NCBI GenBank assembly: GCA_963930775.1
Contig: OZ005689.1
Location: 17,941,775-18,005,774 of the forward strand
Length of the DNA stretch: 64,000 nt
Source of the DNA: Cliona cf. orientalis
Taxonomy: Eukaryota; Porifera; Demospongiae; Clionaida; Clionaidae
Direction: 5' to 3'
The notes under the pieces are model-generated. The model searched no databases. It was not told where the DNA came from and worked only from the letters and a program-made list of their open reading frames with translations. The position numbers and the translations under genes were made by a program. Of this stretch, positions 53,406 to 63,781 are shown in pieces. The first letter of the stretch is position 1. Each line of letters starts with the position of its first letter.

Positions 53406-55867
53406 CTAGTAGAAGTAAGGGAGGGCACCTGGCTATGTCACTGTATAAACTGAAGCCTTTTTGGTAGGTAGTACTGTTTATTGACCCTTTGCACTGTAAG
53501 GAACACTCTGTACTGCCATACTTGCACAAACATTCATATGTTTGTGTAATATCCTCCACTTGTCTAAACTTGTACAAGTGAGGGGTGGATTAGAGGCTAA
53601 TTGGCTTAAGTCTTCAGGCTAGGGAATCTCTGTACACATACTTATGATTGTATGTGGTTTTTTGCAGGGTAAAGAAAGAACCTGAAACCGTATCACTCAA
53701 GTACCATATGGATGATCCAGATCTACCGCTGTATTCCCAAGTAGCCTCACCCTATAACTGCTCTCAGCTCATTGGTATACTTATGAACAATAGTCTGAGT
53801 AGTGATAAGGTGTGTGGATCGAGGCCATTAGGTGTGAATGATAATGCCACCTTTGTCATCGACCTGGATCGGGTGTGATTTGATGATCTGAAAGCTGATG
53901 ATTTAGGTAGCTGGATTCAGAAAGGATCAAAGCACACCATATTTTGCTTGGATAATGAAGGCCACATTTATTACAACCAAGGAAATGTATGTGGCAAGGG
54001 ATATTATACCCTCCTGTGCCGCTATTATGTGCATGGGACATGCTCAACCTTTCACCGACTAATTATTACTATTGAAGGTAAGCAATTGTGACTGGTGATT
54101 TAATTATTGAGTTATGCTGTCAACTACATATGGGGAAATAATATCGTAGAATAATAGAGTGTGTTTTAGTATACATTAATTGGTTCTTTAAAGTGTAATA
54201 GGACTTGCAGCTATCTAGATAATGAACACGAGAAACATGCAATTAGGTTATGTTATATGTTTATGAGTCAGAACGCATATATACTGTACATTGCTAGTGT
54301 ATTCTAGGTGGTATTTAATCATTCTTTAGCTAGCTGATGTTCACATCTTTTGGATACTAGCTATCATATTAATATGTATATGTACACGTACCACACATAC
54401 ATGCATACACATCACAATCTGTTAACCCAGATGGTGACAAGAACCTGAATGTACATGCAAATGGTCCAATACTACTTCAAGGGACCAGTGATTCCTGTAA
54501 TGGTGAGACCTCATGGAAATTCTTCTCGGAGTAAACCCTTTTTTTCGCACGAGTGAAACTGCTAAAGATGAAGTTCGACAACTTGCTGCCTCACACACAC
54601 CATCACAGGCAATTAATGTCATGACTGCACAGCATGGAGGTGAAGTGCACATTATGGGGTCAAATACTGTCGCACGTGATCAGATGCAAGTGAAAAATTT
54701 TCGTCGAACTAGCACCTCAAAGGACACCAATGCCCTACATGCTGTAATGCTGGAGTGTAAGCTAGCACAAGGCAAAGCTGATGCATTTGTGCGGGATGTT
54801 AAAGCAGCACCAGAGCCAATGGCTGTTTGCTATACTGATTGGCAGATTCTAGACCTAAAACGATTCTGTACTGATCCTGATGAGTTCACTGTCATGTGTG
54901 CTGACACGACATACAATCTAGGAGATTTCTATGTCACCCCGCTAAGCTACAAGCATCTTATGCTAGAGGATATTCGTACAGGAAAACCACCAGTGCTACC
55001 TGGGCCAGTGCTTGTACATCGAAGTTTACCTCATTTAACTACTTTGCTTCTTCTCTCATTGATGCTGATAAAAGTCTCCGATACGTTCAAGCATTTGGAA
55101 CGGACGGTGATACCAATCTCAGTGATGCCCTTAGTCATTGCTTTCCTTTTGCGACAGTTCTTCGTTGCTTCATCCACTTTGAGCGTAATATGTACGACAA
55201 GTTGCGGGAGCTCAATATTCCAAAGAAGATTGCCGACGAATTTGTCCGCGATGTCATGGGATTTCGTACAGGAGACATTTATCAGAAGGGTTTGGTGGAT
55301 TGTGTCTCAGTTAGTGAATTTGATCAGCAACTAGCCAGGCTTGAAGTCGTATGGAATGAACGCGAAAAGCCGTTCAGTGGAGCTTCTGACCCTCGGTTTT
55401 ACCACTATTTTAAGCAGTACAAGGCTGATGCAGTTCGCTACAACATGCTCACAGGAGTCCGAGAAGCAGCTGGCATGGGCTCACCTCCTTCAATATTCAC
55501 TACTAATATGAGTGAGTCCCTCAATTATGTTATTAAGCAGCATATGCAGTACAAAGCTTCAGAATGGCCATTCTAATTTGAAGCAGCTAATTGATGCAAA
55601 ACGAGAAGAAATTATCCGGGCCTTATCTGGAAGGGGTCAGTACCGGCTACAACCACAATATTCACATCTAGGAGTTGATGAGTTGAAATGGCAGCGAATG
55701 CGTCCTGATCAACGTAAAAAATTAATCCGCAAGTTTGATGAAGCAGCATTATGCTCTAGTCGGTGTGTACACAACCCGAAATCTACAGTTGAATCCAGTT
55801 CACAGCATTGTGCTTCTCAGGACGTGTCTTCTAGTCAAAGCACTCAATCTCAATCTTCTCACTACAA

Positions 55868-56130
55868 TCTTGACACAGCAAGCACTAGTGCTTCCTCCTC
55901 AAATCATCCACCCTCCAGTATGGTTAGCGTACTCGACACAGCAAGTACTACCTCCTCAAATCATCCACTACCCAGCATACTTGACACAGCAAGTACTTCC
56001 TCAAATCATCCACCACCCAGAAGGCTTAGCGTACTTGACACAGCAAGTACCTCCTCAAATCATCCACTACCCAGCGGACTCGACACAGCAAGTACTTCCT
56101 CAAATTATCCACCACCCAGTAGGCTTAGCA
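55868..56130 (+). repeat. coding tandem repeat in the MULE-like gene (five units)
   Basis: A 48-66 bp unit encoding LDTASTSSNHPPPS with variable RLSV spacers occurs five times in frame. Unit lengths differ by multiples of three, so the frame is kept. Confidence 0.88.
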
Positions 56131-57302
56131 TAGGAGCCAATGAAAGTGGCTTGAATCTACACAAGGAAGTTCTCAGTGGTATCTGGGAGAAGGCAGAGAA
56201 ACTTATCGAATTGGAACGAGGCCTTCAACCTGCTGCAAGCAGCGACAAGTCTGCTTGGAGTGTGCAATCTTTTTCATCTCCAATTCCCCACTTTGTCACT
56301 TCCAAGGAAAGTGGTCAATTTATGTGCGACCCACGTTGTCCTCAATGGGAGAGCTTGAAGATTTGCAGCCACACCGTGGCTGTAGCTGAGAAAATGAGAA
56401 AATTGTCTGCGTTTCTACACTGGTATAACACCACAATTAAGCAGCCAAATGTTACCTCTGTAGGAATGCTGAATATGCCAAAGGGTAGAGGTCAGAAGGG
56501 TGGTGTACCCAAACGGAAGCGTGTTAGAAAGCCAGCACTTGAGCCCAAACAAGTCACTTCTAGACCATCACTGACCAGCTCGTCGTCAAGTATAAGCCCT
56601 TCTAGCAGTGCATCACCTATGGAGAGCAACATTGGGCCATTTTCAGATATACTTAATTACTATTCGCCCACCTACAATTACAGTGGCTATCCCCCAGCTG
56701 GTAGCAGTGTTCATCCATGGTTCTACCCTCACATGGCACCTATGGAAATGCCTAGTGCTTCATCAAACCCGAATCCTTTCTATCTGAAGTTCATCCGTGG
56801 AAACATACGAACCTGTCAAGGCTGCAGAGGCTCCCTCAGAGCTAGTGATTCTTCGATTCCAGCTGCTCCTGATGATTTGTGCATTGCACGTGCTGAAAAA
56901 CGTCCATACAGGGACAACTCTGGTGTTTTAGTTACTCCCAGCACGTACAAACTATCTCACTATCATGCACAGTTGACTTGTGTTCGGGCTGCAGAACCAT
57001 GCTTCATGCCACACAGCTTAAGTATTCCTCCGGATGTGTCTGAGCAATTGACCCACGAGCACAAATACGTAATCTGGATGCAACTGGGACTGCAATTATA
57101 AGTACTGATGATTGTTACAGTAGTAGCTAGTATTGTTTAACTTGTTGATATTGATCATTAAATTTTGATTTGAATTTCGACTTAATATTAATTTTATTAT
57201 TTAATTTTGAGGTATTATGGTATGCCAATGAATTAACTTCATAAATTATTTGACTTGCTATTGGTATAAAGAAGGTGGCAATCTTTTTTTTTTTTTACAG
57301 TA

Positions 57303-57425
57303 TGTATACCGCATATTAGCGGGAAACTTTGGCGAGATTTCTAAATTGGCGATTAGCGAGTTAGGTATAGATCGCCAATTGAACTTAATGCATGTGCGCC
57401 TATGCTTCATGATCTGAAGATCGCT
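57303..57425. mobile_element. MITE fragment with tagcgggaaac terminus
   Basis: ataccgcatattagcgggaa followed by gcgagatt and gcgattagcgag resembles the terminus of the MITE at 4172. The other end was not found. Confidence 0.45.
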
Positions 57426-57546
57426 AAATTATTTTAATGCTCGCCGAAGTTAGAAAACCTGCGACACTTAGAAAACCTTATACAACTTTTATAACATGTT
57501 TCGCGGCGCATCATGACCCAGTATTAATGTTCCGTAGTCGCAGGTA

Positions 57547-57847
57547 CCGTATTTCCTCGAAATCTCGCCGCGGCGAGATTTTATTTCAAGGCTCCGTTTG
57601 GTGCGGCGACAATTCGAGGGCGGCTAGATTTCGAGGGCGGCGTCTACAGAGATCGATACGCACGCACGTACAGAGCTATAATGTATGCACGTAAAATGTC
57701 CGTGCACATACGGAAATTGCTGTCGATCCCTTACCATGCGGCGAGATTTCGAGGGCAGCGTTTATTGGGATGAGTTAGTAGATAGATGCGGCGACATTTC
57801 GAGGGCGGCGGGATTTCGAGGTGCGGCGACATTTCGAGGAAATACGG
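57547..57847. mobile_element. 301-bp MITE, TA target site
   Basis: ccgtatttcctcgaaatctc at the left is mirrored by gacatttcgaggaaatacgg at the right, with TA on both sides (57545-57546 and 57848-57849). The interior repeats gcggcga.atttcgagggcgg several times. No ORF of its own. Tc1/mariner-type by target site. Confidence 0.88.
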
Positions 57848-57884
57848 TATATACAAAATTTTGCGTTTTGGGCCAGAAAATCTG

Positions 57885-57968
57885 GTCCAAAGTCCAGTCC
57901 ACAGTCCAGTCCACTGTCCAGTCCACTGTCCAGTCCATAAGTCCACAGTCCATAGTTTACACTTCCCC
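57885..57968. repeat. ggactggacagt minisatellite (right copy, inverted)
   Basis: Reverse complement of the left copy including the flank gtgtaaa(c)tatggactgtgg. The two bracket the MULE-like gene. A third, diverged copy lies at 58610-58690. Confidence 0.85.
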
Positions 57969-58609
57969 CTGTTCTCCGGGATATCATAACCTCCTTGACA
58001 GCAACACAGAATATCTGCAGCTTATGTTTGGTTTTTGTGTGAACTGTTTGTTTTTGTTTTTTGTGCAATCTAATAGCACTGTGTTTTGATTCATGATTAC
58101 CAGTGTTACAACTTCAGTGTGAATATTTACCATGTGGAATCAAGGTGACAAGATTGAAATGCACTCTGTGTTGTGATACATGTATGTGCTAATATCTATG
58201 GTGCTAGTACGTAAGATCCAAAATTTCTGCTCAGGTGCCACAGCTATAGGCTAGTATGTACGTATGATCAAGATGTCAAACAATTTGAGTCCAATATTAT
58301 TTTAAGTAACTCAACAGTCATTTGCATCACAAACTTATATTTGAAGACTATAAACATTAGCTGAGGCAGCCCAGAGGTTTGATACTAGTGAATCAGAAGC
58401 ACTGACATGTAGGCTTAATGACAAATACACTGCATGCTTGGTTCTTGATCCCACCGTGACTTCATAAGGAAGTAAGCCTATTGTTTTCCATTTCTGTTAC
58501 CCCAGACACCACTCCAACCCTATGCTCCAACAGAAGTGATAGATTTACTGCCCTTCGTTCAGTCGATCCTAGTAAGGTTGATTGGAAATGGTCGTCAAAA
58601 TCGAACGTG

Positions 58610-58690
58610 TCAGTCCAAAATCCAGTCCAAATCTCAGTCCATAGTCCAGTCCACAGTCCAGTCCAGAGTCCAGAGTCCAGGTTTTACACC
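58610..58690. repeat. third cagtccagtcca minisatellite
   Basis: cagtccaaaatccagtcc... to gagtccaggttttacac. On the reverse strand it again begins gtgtaaaa followed by tggactctggact. Confidence 0.85.
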
Positions 58691-58705
58691 AACCCATCAG
58701 CAAAC

Positions 58706-59038
58706 CACACTTGCAATTTGTTTTATGTTCGGTTCTGTACCTCTGAGTTTATCAATCAGCGGTCTTATGGCCAAGGCGTACGTTGCCATGACCAATGGGT
58801 CACCTTGAGTGGTTCCTTCGTTTGAGTCAATCTCTCCCTCACCCACAATGAAAAGCTTGATTGGAACCTGATATGTGTTCCTCAGTATGGTGGAAATTGC
58901 AGGGCAATTAACTCTGATGTTGTGGAGAGCAGCTTATCTGTTGACAGCATTGAAGGCATTTGATGCATCCACTAGAATTGCTTCAGTGTCATCCTACTTC
59001 ATGCATATCCAGCACAAGTTTGCATTGTAGAGGCCCAT
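58706..59038 (-). pseudogene. non-LTR reverse transcriptase, palm fragment (inverted part)
   Basis: On the minus strand: TEAILVDASNAFNAVNR, ALHNIRVNCPAISTILRNTY and EGTTQGDPLVMATYALAIRP. These are RT palm motifs of a non-LTR element, with two in-frame stops. The downstream part of the same type of RT lies on the opposite strand at 59225-59815. Confidence 0.75.
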
Positions 59039-59224
59039 GGAAACTTGTATGTCATCGCTGACCGTCTTCAGCACTACCTTGGTGATAATTCGTCATGGTA
59101 CTTCTAGCCTCATCCCCAGGCCCCTCCCAACACGCGGGAGAAAGGCCTGGTATCCACAGGAAAATTTGGTCCAAAATCGTGTTGTAATTGCAAGAGGGAG
59201 GGGAAAAGCGGTAGTAAAACGTGA

Positions 59225-59815
59225 TGTTTTCAATGAATGAGAAAGTAATTTTGAGAATACGGCTGTACAGATATCCACCAATGGTCAGAGATATCTAGGC
59301 GTTGCCATAGGGACGCAAGAGTTTATAGAAGCCTATGTGTCACGGAAGGTATTGAAATGGGTGAATGAAATTGAATCTAAATTGGTGCATACTCATCCTC
59401 ATGCATCCTTTGTCCATGGCGCCATTGGAAGGTGGCTACACCTGATGAGAGCAATTGATATCAATGGCGCATACTCATCCTCATGCATCCTTTGTCCATG
59501 GCGCCATTGGAAGGTGGCTATACCTGATGAGAACCATTGATATCAATAGCTGAGTCTTCCAACCTCTTGAGGACGTGACCCACCTCAAATTCATTCCAGC
59601 TCTAACTAGCCAGGTGTCTAGCTCACCAGAAGTGAGAAAGCTTCTGTCTCTTCCTTTTCGCCTTGGTGGCTTGAATATTATTGTAAATCAAGTTGAAATA
59701 GCTGAAAGCCAGCTGAGAACAATCACCACACAATTGAAGATGACTATCGAACAGTCAGACGACGTCGAGTTCAGAACCCCCCAGTTACAGGCGGTTAAAT
59801 CAGCCCTTCACTGAG
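59225..59815 (+). pseudogene. non-LTR reverse transcriptase, thumb and C-terminal fragment
   Basis: QRYLGVAIGTQEFIEAYVSR, KVLKWVNEIESKLVHTHPHA, then after a duplicated block KFIPALTSQVSSSPEVRKLL and LPFRLGGLNIIVNQVEIAES up to a stop at 59812. It follows the palm motifs in family order but in opposite orientation to 58706-59038. Confidence 0.75.
59384..59547. repeat. 82-bp tandem duplication in the RT remnant
   Basis: gcatactcatcctcatgcat ... gccattggaaggtggcta ... attgatatcaat occurs twice in succession with three differences, so it arose after the RT insertion. Confidence 0.92.
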
Positions 59816-60660
59816 AAAAATGCCTAACAAATAATGCCAAAGCTGAAGCCCCCCCCCCCCCCCCCCCCCAGATTTTCAGCTTTACATTATATTTTATTGG
59901 GAACAGTTATTGACTTTTATCAAATATTGGCTTTTATCAGTCTAAAACCTCCAAAATTGTAATTTTACACTCCTCAAAAGTGCATTTCATAACATTTTCA
60001 GCAACAGGGCAGAAATTTTCACGCGCTTCACGCACAATGATCATTAAGCCCCCCCCCCCCCCCCCACATTGTAACTTGTGTCTATGCCCATGAGGAACCA
60101 TGCCTATAATAAATTGCCAACATTTTGCACCTTGCTTCACTTCTGCCCTGAGGATGACTGCATCTAATTGAAATTTTGGCAAGCTCTACACCAAACATTA
60201 AGTTGTCCACAAAGAATCTTCATTGTTCCTCTACAGCTACTGCGACTGAGAGCGATGTCACTTCAGGGGGGAATCTTTTGCTCAATATCCCTCAAAGCAA
60301 CTGACTCGTTCCAAAAGTGTCTAATCTCTATCGGGTATGGTAGGTGGAGTATGATATTGATATATGTACACAGTTAGATGCCGCTTATTGAACATGCACA
60401 AAATTAATTGTGACAAAATGGCACCCTACATGGACCTAGCGACCGGACGTGCACTCAGAAAGTCCGAAAAATGAACTCGAAAAATTGTGTAGAGGTTGCA
60501 CCTTTGTCTGTAAATATTCTTGCTACTTGTTTCGTTACTTTTTGGCACTACCATTGCACTGCCATCCCTACTTGCTCTTGTAATTAATATTCTTGTACTA
60601 CTAAATATTTGGAGAGGGTGATCATAGTACATGTCAATCATGCAATCCTTGACCTCAAAT
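59816..60660. other. no supported gene; two poly-C tracts
   Basis: C runs of about 20 (59850-59869) and 17 (60049-60065) sit about 180 bp apart. No ORF with recognisable content. Confidence 0.6.
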
Positions 60661-60687
60661 TAAAGTAGAACATCTGGAAGCTAACTG

Positions 60688-60935
60688 TGCATGGACATTC
60701 TAGCCAGAGTGAACCATGGCATTATCAGTATTATCCACATCAACACTACATGTAAACCTGGAATGTTGGTAGTCTTGCTTCCATCTCTTAACAGATCTAA
60801 CATGTACATTATATTTTTCACATAGCGACTCGTCACGCTCAAGTAGCAATTGAGGATTGTCAAAAAAAGGAAGGTCAAGGATTGCATGATTGACATGATA
60901 AATACTACCAAGGACATTCTAGCCAGAGTGAACCA
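60688..60935. repeat. pair of 25-bp direct repeats
   Basis: ggacattctagccagagtga, accatg at 60693 and ggacattctagccagagtga, accaag at 60914, about 220 bp apart. Could be target duplications of an old insertion or a local duplication. Confidence 0.7.
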
Positions 60936-61366
60936 AGCAGTTTGTGGCAACAATTATCATCAGTGGGTTGAGTGTGGTTACAACTTGTTTCTTTCAATTC
61001 CTCTCTCTCCATTTGTGCGCAATTCTGTGCATCTTCAATGGGATGGTCTCTAAGCTGCTTCGTATCTACTGAATATAACAGCTGATCAGTTCTTTGCAAT
61101 TTGCTCGGTCTGGGCGGTAAAGAAGGTCGAATGTCATAGGAGTCAGGTGTGTCATATATATGCTCGTTGAGCTCAAGAGGTACATTCGCTCTCTTTGACT
61201 TATGATAGTATCTTCTGATAGTGACCATTATTGCCACCACTATTAACAGAAAAGAAATTGCAACTACTCCAGCTACACCAATAAAGTAGAGGTTGTCACT
61301 GCCAGGTGAGTCCAAGTGACGGGTACCAGCTGCAGCCATGGCATAAAAATTTAATGATATCATCAC
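60905..61366 (-). CDS. single-pass membrane protein, transmembrane and cytoplasmic exon
   Basis: A short extracellular stub (RHLDSPGSDN) leads into a transmembrane helix (FIGVAGVVAISFLLIVVAIM), a basic stop-transfer sequence (RRYYHKSKR) and a cytoplasmic tail. The tail contains two Tyr in NEHIYDTPDSYDIRPSLPP and a polyproline SH3-type ligand (RPSLPPRPSK), ending at a TGA at 60905. This is the typical look of a metazoan receptor or adaptor tail. A probable splice acceptor (gctgcag|ct) lies near 61343, so the ORF's first residues may be intronic. The extracellular exons were not found. It may or may not belong with the proline-rich exons upstream (62196-63116): the phases do not obviously match. 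Confidence 0.55.
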   Translation of the reverse strand: MMISLNFYAMAAAGTRHLDSPGSDNLYFIGVAGVVAISFLLIVVAIMVTIRRYYHKSKRANVPLELNEHIYDTPDSYDIRPSLPPRPSKLQRTDQLLYSVDTKQLRDHPIEDAQNCAQMEREELKETSCNHTQPTDDNCCHKLLGSLWLECPW

Positions 61367-61537
61367 CTACGTATAGCTCAGATGCTCTATTGGCCATGCA
61401 TTTGTGACCTGCCCCAGGAAAAGCACAATTATTTCCAATAATGGCTAAAACATAACAATTTTCTTCTATTATCTGTCTATCAAAAATGATTGGAGATTTG
61501 GGTATACTATGCATTTGCATTAAACAAAGTATAGATA

Positions 61538-61822
61538 AGATAGGAGTGTTGAACTACAGTACAAAGGTAGTAACAGTGTTCCAGTAGGATGATGTAGACA
61601 AATTGTCATCAAGGCTGCCATGCACTATCAACATCTTGTACTTTAAGTGGGTGTTATGTAAACACAGACTGCAGCTGTACAATATGTAGCTAATGGTCAT
61701 GGTGGCCTGGGTGGGACACACCCGCTGTACTCACCTATATAACCTCTTGATTCAATTACTCACATACAGTCTACATCATCCTCCTGGAACATATTTGCAT
61801 GTAGTTCAACACTCCTATTTAA
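61538..61822. mobile_element. ~285-bp MITE with ~50-bp TIRs
   Basis: ataggagtgttgaactaca ... ggatgatgtagac at the left (61538-61600) is mirrored by gtctacatcatcctcctgg ... tgtagttcaacactcctat at the right (61770-61822). No ORF. Confidence 0.82.
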
Positions 61823-62185
61823 TCTACTCCTTGTATAGCTATGGGCACAATTAATTGCTCTGACAAATGCAACCTAAAAAAACCTGTTTTTTGAAAACGA
61901 TATATCTTTCCAAGTACACAAGTATGTTTGATGTCACAATCATAGAATAGTGTGGCTAATCTGCATTAGCAATCAAGATTGCCCGTTAGTTAGTGTGCAT
62001 GCATAGGTGGAAGCCACATTGAACTTTGACTGATAATAATATTATGATTTCATAGATAATGATAGATAGAAGAGATAATAATATAATACATGTATAGAGC
62101 TATTTATAGTTATATACATTGATTATGTGTCCTGCATTAACAGAAAAATAATTAGTGAGTGAAGACATGATATTTATATAACAAT
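61823..62185. other. intron or intergenic sequence, nothing recognised
   Basis: AT-rich, with gataatgatagataga-type simple sequence near 62056. No frame supported. Confidence 0.4.
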
Positions 62186-62195
62186 GAGCACTTAC

Positions 62196-63116
62196 TCTGC
62201 CCATAAGGGTGGTAGCGGGGCCTACGTCGGCCTCGACGTCCCCGCCCACGCCCACGCCCACGCCACACATGTGCTCCAGATTGTGGCGGGGCACTTGGAG
62301 TTGGAGGGGTGGGGGGGCACCCGCAGCCGGAGGGAGTGGGGGTGGAGGAGGAGGTGGTGGCGGGGCACCCGGAACTGTAGGGAGCGGGGGAGGTGGTGGG
62401 GCATCCGGAGCTGGAGGGGGTGGAGGGACATTGTCACCCGGAGCTGGAGGAGGTGAGGGGGCATCATCGCCCGGAGCTGGAGGGGGTGGGGGTGCACTTT
62501 CACCCAGAGGGGGAGGTGGTGGCGGGGCATCTTCTGGTGCTTGGGCATCTATTCCCAATTTGAGACCAAAGTAATTATTACTACCTACTATTAGAGACTC
62601 AATTTACCTTCTTTGTTGCCCCGGTAGCGCATGGATACTGCATGCAAATAATATAGTATTAGATCCTACTTGTAACACAGTGAACTGATTGGTTGAATTG
62701 CAGTTCTATTATAACCTTCACAAACAAATAACAACAACAACAAAAAACCTTGGGCTTTGTTGCTAGATCTCAAGTAGTTAGACACTTCTACGTGATTTAT
62801 GATAAGACCTTTACGCTCAGTAGAGTAGAACCCTTGGGATTCCTTTGGACTTTCTAATTCACACAGAAACCTCCTAAATAGTGTCTAACTATTATTTAGG
62901 AATGTGTCCAGCTAGCCTAACAGCAAGTGGCATAAGTATTCAAGATTCTATATCAAAATAATATACTTACGTATGGATCTTACGATCCAGGGCCCTGCCA
63001 CGGAGGCGGCCAGTGTTAGCCAAGGTATCTATACGTGCGTATACAATAGTACAGTAAAAAAAATCATAGAATAGACGATGGTTGAATTATTCATGCTTCG
63101 AACTTACATGTTCCAT
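62196..63116 (-). CDS. four-exon proline-rich protein with N-terminal hydrophobic segment (3' end open)
   Basis: Exons on the minus strand: 63116-63108 (ATG GAA CAT), 63028-62971, 62637-62608 and 62548-62196, each with GT..AG borders and phases 0/1/1/0 that join without a break. The N-terminus reads MEHIPWLTLAASVAGPWIV, a signal peptide or membrane anchor, followed by RSILSMRYRGNKE. The long exon is a proline-rich run with repeated APGD, PPPPPAPG blocks (four to five irregular repeats), then a Gly/Val-rich end. Exon 4 ends at a GTAAGT donor at 62195. The next exon is not identified. The coding exons are 9, 58, 30 and 353 bases, so the first three are too short to appear as ORFs. It looks like a host gene. 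Function unknown. Confidence 0.65.
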
Positions 63117-63260
63117 CTTTCAAGTTTTGGCGCGGCAGCTGCACTACTCTCAAGGATGTTGCTAGGCAACACTGTACTGCGCAAGCGCGATCCTAGACTA
63201 CATTACATCACTTTTGACCTTTGAACTCATGGCTTCCATCGTATACTGTACTCTATGCTG
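63117..63260 (-). promoter_or_regulatory. probable 5' UTR/promoter of the proline-rich gene
   Basis: The region upstream of ATG 63116 contains short GC-rich boxes (ggcgcggcagctgc, gcgcaagcgcgat) in otherwise AT-rich DNA. Assignment by position only. Confidence 0.3.
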
Positions 63261-63781
63261 TACTGGTCTATATATACAATCCTGCAAGTTGACTTCCACA
63301 TGATATATTATAATATAGAATTGTAGCATCACAGACGAGGTAATCATGAAAATTGTATGAGATCACATAGTTTGCTATAATATTATAAATGTTCTACAAA
63401 TTTTTGTGGTGATATAACCATTATTGTAATAATAAAATAATAGCTGTAATAGCAGGCTTTGCAGGGGGGTATAATTATTTTTAAAACAGGCAGCTTAATG
63501 GCAGATCAGAAATTGAGCAACACCAGACTTAATGCTGCCATTGTTCTTTGTACAGTATTGCACATTGCACCACATATTATTTTAGCTTGCCTGCACACCC
63601 CCTGCAGTGGTGCTTTAATTTGCTGGTGTTGACCTGATGGAAACACAAAGCAATACACAAATCAGAATAAAATAAATATTGCTTTACATTGTTTAACGGT
63701 GTGCATATAGTTGATAATTATTGTCTCTTGGACTATATCGTTATATCCTGCATAAAAGTGGATAGTGCAAGTAAATACAGT
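63261..63781. other. intergenic region and 3' UTR of the right-edge gene
   Basis: AT-rich. No ORF with motifs. Confidence 0.4.

Larger units (their letters stand above)
52470..57101 (+). pseudogene. MULE-like transposase gene with SIM and SWIM zinc finger, multiply frameshifted
   Basis: Exons 52470-52696, 52779-52862, 53668-54077 and 54431 onward join in consistent phases. The second exon holds a SUMO-interaction-like motif (MIDLTVLSDDSDSGS). Exon 3 reads DLKADDLGSWIQKGSKH and TLLCRYYVHGTC but has an in-frame TGA at 53876. The core has FTVMCADTTYNLGDF, FGTDGDTNLSDALSHCFPFA and TVLRCFIHFERNM, typical of MULE-type DDE transposases. A SWIM finger CDPRCPQW...KICSHTVAVAEK lies near 56326, and a C-terminal Cys motif CQGCRG near 56817. 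Frames change near 54455, 54540, 55020 and 55570. Similar proteins are common in cnidarian and sponge predictions (recollection). It is either a dead transposon or badly assembled. Confidence 0.75.

Noticed and set aside
53185-53577. Cys/Val-rich ORFs and a His/Thr-rich ORF
   Set aside because: Frames through a (TG)n microsatellite.
62184-62574. Plus-strand Gly-rich and Arg/Trp-rich ORFs opposite the proline exon
   Set aside because: Complementary shadows of the proline-rich exon; the minus-strand model has matching splice phases.
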